Shown in pieces: positions 57,718 to 64,000 of a stretch of 64,000 nucleotides of DNA; within the stretch, counting starts at the first letter, position 1; each line of letters begins with the position of its first letter. Below the pieces are notes generated by a model. The model was not told the DNA's origin. It did no database searches and saw nothing but the letters and a program-made list of their open reading frames with translations. The translations under genes were made by a program, and so were the position numbers. Origin of the DNA: Anaeramoeba flamelloides. Lineage: Eukaryota > Metamonada > Anaeramoebidae. The stretch lies in contig JANTQA010000070.1 of assembly GCA_027625915.1 (NCBI GenBank), positions 1,059,001 to 1,123,000 of the forward strand, written 5' to 3'.

Positions 57718-57834
57718 TATCTATTTAAGCAGTTAGTAAATGTTCTGAATTTTAGAATTGTTGAACTTGAGAGATAACACAAATATTTTTGAATTTTAAA
57801 TAAATAATTTTTGATTTTTTATTATTGTGAAATA

Positions 57835-58200
57835 TTTTTGGGGAGTGTCGTAGAGTGCCTAGGTTTTTTTTAATTAAATAAATAAAAAGAAAATTTAATA
57901 AATTTTATTTTTATTTCTAAAATTAAAAAAAAGATAACGGCGGTTTTCCAGAATTCAAAAGAATAGAGTAAAATCTTTGGTTTAACTCAATTCTTTTAAA
58001 TTTTGGAAAACCTAACGAAAAGTGTCACCAAGTGCCTAGCTTTTCCAGAATTCAAAGGAATAGAGAAAAATCAAAGATTTTACTCAATTCTTTTATATTC
58101 TGGAAAAGTTAACCCTGATTTTTTTTAATTTAAGAAATAAAAAGAAAATTTAAGAAAATTCTTTTTATTTCTCAAATTAAAAAAAACCTAAAGACACTTC
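57835..58200. repeat. Palindrome-cassette repeat, copy R3
   Basis: It begins GAGTGTCGTAGAGTGCCTAG, the same leader as R1. It contains two palindromic units of about 70 bases: 57945-58014 (GGTTTTCCAGAATTC ... GGAAAACC) and 58037-58110 (TAGCTTTTCCAGAATTC ... GGAAAAGTTA). The units are close relatives of 53309-53383. It lies within the LINE. Confidence 0.55.
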
Positions 58201-59844
58201 TAACTTGTGAAATTCAATAACTCGTTATATGTGTATTTTTATATTTCTTTTTTTAGCTCGATAATATCTTTTGAATTCCTATTGATTTTATTATTTATTC
58301 TTTGGTTAAATTTTATTAATTTTCCAAAATTAGGAAGAGATAAATTTCCTAATTTCCTTTTCTATTTCAATTTCTTTTTATTAACAGAAATTATCAAATT
58401 TTCTATTTTAAATTCTGCTTTGTAAATAAGAATTGGTGTATTTCTGTTTATTTTGCATATTTTGGTAATACATGGATTAATCCAAGAATTTAAATAGTTT
58501 AAAGTTTTTATTTCATAATTATATATTTATAATCTATATGTTAATTGGTTTATTATAAAAGGTTAAATTAAGATAATTTTTAAACTATTGTTCAGCGAGT
58601 TGTTATTAAATAATTGTTTACAGTTGTTATATATTTCTTTTGCCTTTTTTAAATTATAAACTATCTGTGAAATTTTATCTAAATGGATACCCAAATATTT
58701 ATTTTTTTTTTAAATCTTTTGAAACCACTGTTTTATATTTATTAGGTTGTAATCCAAATTGAATAATAAAAAGAATGATCTTTTTATTATTTTTTTTAAA
58801 AAAAAATTAAATTCTAATCTGGAGTATCTAAATTATTCTCTTTTAGAATTGTTTTAACTAACCTTATTTCTTGTTTATATACTTATTATCAACCTATTGA
58901 TTTTTCTTTCATCTCTTTAAAAAGCCAACATTTTGAGCACAGTTTAAATTTTAGTTACCAGTTAAATTCAAAAACAGTTGTTAGTTACATCACTCTAGTA
59001 ATATATAAATTATATTTAATAGAGTAATTAGAAATATCGAAAAAAAAAAAAAAAAAAAAAAAAAAAGCGGGGGGTATTTTTTTAGGATTTATTGTTAAGA
59101 TTTTAGTGTTTAAAAAATAAAAAAATACTTTATCTGTTGTAAAAAAGAGAAGACCAACCTTTAAAAATGAAATGTAGAGGAGGGGGTGAGAAGGAAAAGC
59201 ACTTTTTTGAAAAAAAAAGTTTTTCACTTTATTAAAACATAAAAACTTTGAAAAAGTTTTAATTCTGACAAAATCAAAAAAAAAAAAAAATTCACTTTAT
59301 TAAAATGGAATTAAGAAATAAAATCAATTTAGTAATTCTCTTTTAATAAAAAAAATAGGCAAAAAAAATTTATCTTAAAGAAAAATTTTTCTTTTCTGTA
59401 TTTCTGATTAGATGATATTTTTTTTAGGCACTTCAAAAATACCAAAACAAAAAGTTAATATATTCTCCAATAAGATATTTAATATTTTTTGAATCTTTTA
59501 CTCTGAAAACAATACCTTAAATAAAAAAAATATGCATTCTCATTTAAAAAACTTTAAGAAATTGATTTTAAAGTACATAAATCAATCTTCCTTTTAAATT
59601 AAAATAAAAGGGTGGATATAAACAAAAAATCTCCATCAATTTTTAATAGATTTATATTTTTATTGATTAATTCCTTAAAAAGGATAGAAAGCTAAAATAA
59701 AAAAAAATTAAGAGATTTTTTTTAAAAATGGAATTATTCTAAAAAATATTATTATTTCTGTATATTTTGAAAATAAATAAGAAATATATTCTGTTTTTCA
59801 CCCCCATGATCTTCAATATTCTGTTTATTTTTTGGTTTATTAGG

Positions 59845-61724
59845 TTATTTTTTCAAAAATGAATCTTTTTTTTTCCTTTGTTTTGATCGAGGAAAAAAAT
59901 TATTCCTTGTTTTTTTTTGTTTATTATTGCGATTTCTAAAATTACTTTGGAAATTATTCATTGAATGGTTAGTGTTATTTTGGTTACTAAATTGCTGTTG
60001 GTTAAAATTGTTATTCATATATGTTTGGTTATTCATATCATGTACGTAACCTTCTTCGGATTGTACCCCTTGATAAATTTGCTGTTGTTGCTGATGTCGT
60101 GATTGTGGTTGTCTATTATTGTGGCGAAATCTTTGGTCTGGATACATGTTGTTATTATTCATATTATTGCTTTGTTTTGGGTTGAATCTATGCATAAATT
60201 GATTTTGTTGATTAAAGTCAAAAAAGGGTGTTTGTTGGTATGGAAACCCTCGCTTCAAATATGGTTGCATTGTTTGTGGTGGCTGCTGTTGTTGCTGAAT
60301 ATTGAAATTTTTCGGTTGGTTAAATCTTTTATCTTCGTTCATTGAAGGTCTAAAATATTGTTGATTAAAAGACCCTTCTTTCTCCATTGCATTATTCCTG
60401 TTAGAAAACTTTTTCCTTTTATTTTCATCATTATTATTAATGATTTCATTTGGTTGAATTTGTTTTTTCAAATATAATGATTTCCTTCCTATATTGATAT
60501 CAACCATTGGAATTTTATTAAAATAATTTGGAAACGTTATTGCTCCGTTTTCAAATAATATTTGATTTTCATTTTTATGATTCATTTCACTTTTATTTTT
60601 TTCAATAGTTTCAATTTCTTTCTTCTTTTCTTTCTTATCCTTAATTTCATAATTTTTTTGATTTTTATTTTCAGTTTTATTTTCAGTTTCAGTTTTAACT
60701 TCATTTTCATTTTCATTTTCAACTTCATTTTCATTTTTAACTTCATTTTCATTTTCAACTTCATTTTTATTCACATCTTCCGTCTCCTTTTCATTTTCAA
60801 CTTGTTTATTAGATTGTATTTCAATATCTACTAATTCTGTTGGCTTTTTAATATTTTGATCTTTTAATTTGTTTTGTACTTTTGGTTCAATTGTGTTTTT
60901 TTCCAATTTTCGAGTTTCTATCTGTATAACATTTTGAAGAAATTCCTTTTCATTATTTTGCTTGATATATTTTTTGTTATTTTCATTTGGGGATTCGGTC
61001 TCGATTTTTTCTTCTTTTTTTTCTTGTAGGTTTATTTTTTCAATTTGTGTTTCGCTTGTTGAAGATGTTTTTTTTTCTTTATTATTTATAATTTTTGGTT
61101 TTTGCTGAGCTTTTATATTATTATCCTTTTTTGTAATTATTTTTGGTTTTACTTTTTTTTTCTTTTTTTTTGTATGTCTTTTTTTTGAAAGCATTTGTGC
61201 CATTGATACTTTACCAACTGTAAAATTTTTTGTTTCAATATTTTTAATTTTTATTTTTTTTTTTTGATCCTTTTTTAAGTTAGATTTTTCCTTCTTCTTA
61301 TTTTCATCATCGTTTATTGTTTTATTGTTTTTGGAATTTATTTTTTTTTGATTATCTTTTTTTTTTAATTGGCTGATATTTCCACTCTTTTCGCTGATCC
61401 TGCTGACTGTTTTGTTTTGTTTTTTTATTTCTCTTCCTCTTCCTCTGCCTCTTCCTCTGCTTCTGCCTCTGCCTCTTCCAATTTCACCACCTCTTCCCCG
61501 ACCTCTTCCTCTGCCCCTATATATTCCTCGACCTCTGCCTCTGCCTCTTCCTCTTCCTCTTCCTCTCAAACCCACACTACCTGTCTTTTCCTGCACTCTC
61601 TTGTATTGATTTTTTTTTTCATTTGATAATTCATTAACAGAATTTGTTTTTTGATTTTTTTTTTTCAATTTATCTTTTTTATTTGAAGCCGTAGACCATG
61701 ATGCATTATTTCCTTTTTGGGCAT
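59845..61724 (-). CDS. RGG-rich, Lys/Asn-rich protein (5' end missing)
   Basis: One large exon encodes 626 residues up to a TAA at 59845. The acceptor AG lies at 61725-61726; the exon opens with AQKGNNASWSTASNKKDK. Next comes an arginine-glycine block (about residues 50-110, GRGRGRGRGRGRG, GIYRGRGRGRGRGG) expected to bind RNA. Long Lys/Asn/Glu-rich stretches follow, with a (N)ENEVENENEVK tandem run (60660-60780). A distinct hydrophobic segment is ITFPNYFNKIPMVDINIGRK, and a Gln/Asn/Pro-rich tail ends in basic residues. The composition suggests an RNA-binding or ribonucleoprotein-granule protein, but I do not recognise the family. The first exon was not fixed; a stretch near 61857-61935 (KNDDINPSTVKSLIYQEKF) could precede it with a GTTAAT donor, at low confidence. 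Confidence 0.75.
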
Positions 61725-63860
61725 CTATATTAAATCAATATAATAAATCAATAGATCAAGAATAATTATTGAAAATAAAATTAATATCCCAGAAAGTGAA
61801 AAAAAAATTTTAATAATAAATGAAAAGTTATTTTTTTATATAGTTCTTTGGATTAACAAGTAAATTTTTCTTGGTAAATGAGTGATTTTACTGTTGAAGG
61901 GTTAATATCATCATTTTTCCAAAAGCAAAACCCTTAATTTTTCACTAATCAAATGAAATTAATTTTGTATTGCAATGTTTTATAGAAGATGTAACTGTAA
62001 GTGTAAGGTTCAATCAGGTCACTTTCTTATAATAGTGGATAATCGAACTTTATTAGTTTTTATTAACCCAATTCAAAAATGGAAAGAAAAAATCCTTGAA
62101 GGAATTATAATTTTAATAATTGGTTTTTCATCGTCTTATCTTATCTTTTATTTTTATATGTTTAGGAATTGGAGATCTCAAAAAATATTGGATAATTTTT
62201 ATTAATTTGTTGATCATTACCTAAATCCTGAAAAATTTTAAAATCAGAAAATTTTCAAGAAATGATTTTTTTTGACAATTTATCATTTCGCAGTTTGAAT
62301 TGTGCCTTTGTAATTCCTTAAAAATTCTCTTTCAGGAAGAAAATTTGAGACTTGAGTATCTATCCATTTACCATGATTTTGCTCCGTACTTAAGGGGTAG
62401 CTGAAAATAAAAATGATGATGTGAAATGCAATCATTTTGGTTAAAAAAACTCAAAAAATAGTAAACTTCAAGAGGATTTCAATAAAAAAATAATTCAATT
62501 GAAAAAAAAAAAAAGCCACACGTTATATGGTAAAAAAGTAATATTTTCGGAAAAAAAAGAATTAATTGAATTCTCAATTTGCAAAAATTTCAATAATTAA
62601 CAAAAAATTTACTTAACAAAAAAATTTTCATCTGATTTCAATTTAAAAAATTTAAATAATAATAAAAAAAAAATAAACAGATCTCCATTTAAAAAAATTC
62701 ATATAAAAAAAAAAAAAAGTTACAAATGATTTTAAATTATAGAAATGTAAATAACAAAAAAAGTTTAAAAGAATTCTCAATTTCAAAAATTCAATAAATA
62801 AAAAAAATCCAATCTTTTCTTGTTTAAAATTCAAAATGCATAAATATAATTACTCATTTCTTAATTGTAAATTTACAAAGAGTTAAATTTGTTCAATTTG
62901 AGAAAAATTGTTTTCTTATTCGGTACAGAATAAATTTAATTCGATATAAGCTAATTTTTGGTTGTTTTATAACCCATCTAGATTCAACAAAGTAAGGGTG
63001 TTGTCACATTATTTTGATAAAAAAAACTCATTTATGTAATTAAAAAAATCTTTGAGATATTAAAAAGTGCCAAAGAGAGGCACTTCAAAACTAACATGGT
63101 TGTTTTTCAAAATTAAGAATTCACAAAAATACAAATTGGAAATTGAGTTTTTATCTTTTGCGTTTATTTTCCAAAAATGTTTCTTGATTTCTGGAGATCA
63201 TTTGCACTTCATAGGTTGGTTGGTTTTTGATTGGTATTAGATTTCTAATAAAAATCACTCAAAAATTTTTTTCCTTAAAAAAATTATCTTTCGGTAACGA
63301 ACCAACCACAAAAGCAATTTTTTTTCTCAAAAATTTCACGTTGAGATTGGAACAACAGTAAAAGATATTTTCACTTCGTATTTGGTATCTACCATACCTA
63401 AATTTGTGTCCAATTATAACTACTTTTTCTTTAATTAATGTATTAATCTTAATGAACAGTATAATAATCGAGATCTTTCATAAAAAGAAAGTTAATCGCT
63501 TTGTATTTAGTTCGTAAAAAAAAAAATACCATTTTTGGGTTGTGTAGTTTTGTCCAACTTTCAATTCTAAAGAAAATAGAATTAAAATTTGAGAAAAAAT
63601 TCGAAAGGGCCCTCTTTTTAATTTTAAACAAGATTTTTTTATTGAAAAGCGAAAATGTGAAAAAAATTTTAAAAAGAAAAAAAACTTGTTTTTTGTTTTT
63701 AGTTTTGTTGGTAGTAATTAAACTGGCTTCAAAAAAGATTAGTTTTTGATATAAATATAAGGCGATCAATAGAAAAATTTGGATCTTTGTGATCAGTTTG
63801 ATAAACCCCCATTTATAAAAGAAAATTATTTTTACAAGAATTAAAAAAAAAAATAAAAAA
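61725..63860. other. Region upstream of the RGG gene
   Basis: It should hold the missing first exon(s) and promoter of the minus-strand RGG gene. The only frame of note is the plus-strand 61975-62205 (own entry). From 62210 to 63430 I see A/T-rich low-complexity sequence, a small hairpin AAGTGCC/GGCACTT at 63065-63085 and nothing coding. Confidence 0.5.
61975..62205 (+). CDS. Possible small single-span membrane protein or terminal exon
   Basis: A 76-codon frame runs from ATG to TAA. It has a Cys-rich start (MFYRRCNCKCKV), a central NRTLLVFINPIQKWKEKILE segment, one hydrophobic span (IIILIIGFSSSYLIFYFYMF) and a charged end (RNWRSQKILDNFY). Its composition is more protein-like than the surrounding chance frames, and an AG precedes it, so it may be the last exon of a plus-strand gene. 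There is no recognised family, and it may be spurious. Confidence 0.25.
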   Translation: MFYRRCNCKCKVQSGHFLIIVDNRTLLVFINPIQKWKEKILEGIIILIIGFSSSYLIFYFYMFRNWRSQKILDNFY

Positions 63861-63992
63861 AAAAGAATTAACAAACACATCAAATTGTCGATTGTTCTAT
63901 TTTTGTCTAAATTTGATTCGAGGTATACTTGGTAAACAATTTCTGGTGAAATTTTATGATAAAAAATATCAGTAATGCTTTTCACAACAGAT
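63861..63992 (-). CDS. CUE-domain-like exon, gene truncated by window edge
   Basis: After an acceptor-like CAG (minus strand, 63993 on) the frame reads SVVKSITDIFYHKISPEIVY and QVYLESNLDKNRTIDNLM. It then runs into T-rich, probably intronic sequence. Spacing of the hydrophobic and Pro residues (IF...ISPEIV..VYLESN.D.N.TIDNLM) resembles the ubiquitin-binding CUE fold. Upstream exons lie beyond the window and the downstream donor is not fixed, so both identity and boundaries are tentative. Confidence 0.35.
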
Positions 63993-64000
63993 CTGTGCTT

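Larger units (their letters stand above)
56719..58764 (-). mobile_element. LINE 3' segment with 16-bp target duplication
   Basis: A direct repeat AATAAAAAGAATGATC lies at 56703-56718 and 58765-58780. Next to the left copy is a run of about 20 T, the poly(A) tail of a minus-strand element. Translation of the minus strand shows late reverse-transcriptase features: KYLGIHLDKISQIVYNLKKA (near 58702-58640), the GHLQTAKIDITI motif (near 57055) and a terminal Cys-Cys-His-Cys-like cluster (GPFCLKYKP, ENIDHFLWVCPF; 56950-57000) typical of non-LTR elements. It is 5'-truncated and its frame is interrupted. The MITE 57145-57717 and palindromic repeat 57835-58200 lie inside it. About 107 bases next to the MITE occur twice (57037-57143 and 57718-57830). 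Confidence 0.7.
56091..59844. other. Intergenic region between convergent SSXT and RGG genes
   Basis: Both neighbouring genes end here. Half of the region is a LINE with nested inserts (56719-58764). At 56475-56520 there is an isolated G+C-rich island with a GTACCATTGTGGTAC palindrome and GAAGACCCCCGGCCCATG, of unknown origin. The stretch 58790-59840 holds an A run of about 27 followed by GCGGGGGG (near 59067) and low-complexity sequence. Confidence 0.6.

Noticed and set aside
60562-61626. Plus-strand frames rich in Phe/Ile and Ser/Ala/Pro opposite the RGG gene
   Set aside because: They are antisense reflections of the tandem acidic and RGG codons of the real gene.
1-64000. tRNA genes, rRNA genes, CRISPR arrays, viral or LTR elements
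   Set aside because: No cloverleaf-compatible sequence apart from the SINE head, no rRNA-like stretch, no regularly spaced identical repeats with unique spacers, and no long terminal direct repeats or capsid-like frames were seen.

Overview
This window is strongly A+T-rich eukaryotic DNA with long homopolymer A/T runs. Its genes are split by GT-AG introns, most of about 80-500 bases, and use the standard genetic code. It carries conserved eukaryotic housekeeping genes, including an Arp2/3 subunit, and its proteins hold Lys-, Asn- and Glu-rich low-complexity inserts. This fits a free-living amoeboid protist with an A+T-rich, transposon-littered genome. I cannot fix the lineage from sequence alone; an Anaeramoeba-like organism is only a guess.

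Seven genes can be named. From left to right they are ARP2 (minus, 3137-4904), a P4-type phospholipid flippase ATPase (minus, 6823-14041), ribosomal protein eL27 (minus, 23141-23506), ribosomal protein eL43/L37a (plus, 23740-24456, divergent from eL27), an NHE6/7/9-like Na+/H+ exchanger (minus, 30501-38350, one 6.3-kb intron), a PP1-type protein phosphatase catalytic subunit (plus, 45233-51005, seven exons, one 3.6-kb intron) and an SS18/GIF (SSXT) transcription coactivator (plus, 54027-56090). I derived the splice joins by hand. Every multi-exon model gives an in-frame total, and where a usual length is known to me the product is close to it (392 aa for ARP2, 319 aa for PP1, 92 aa for eL43). 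A large RGG-rich, Lys/Asn-rich protein (minus, 59845-61724) is clear but unnamed and lacks its 5' end. A CUE-like exon at the right edge is tentative.

The rest, well over half of the window, is intergenic or intronic sequence packed with foldback and miniature DNA elements. Supported elements include a 379-bp tRNA-like SINE with a 20-bp target duplication inside PP1 intron 5, and a LINE 3' piece with a 16-bp target duplication and nested insertions (56719-58764). A 573-bp MITE is present twice (36014-36586 and 57145-57717). Two elements have TTAA ends, and several foldbacks end in TACAGTC-like termini. There is a dispersed 1-kb family with coding remnants, and a recurring cassette of roughly 70-bp palindromes. 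The most striking object is an apparently perfect inverted repeat with 264-bp arms (41653-42520), set inside arrays of a TATCGCGAT-like motif.

The genes do not form a single pathway. The only evident functional pairing is the divergent eL27/eL43 ribosomal-protein pair sharing a 233-base intergenic region. No CRISPR array, tRNA gene, rRNA gene or prokaryotic operon structure was seen.
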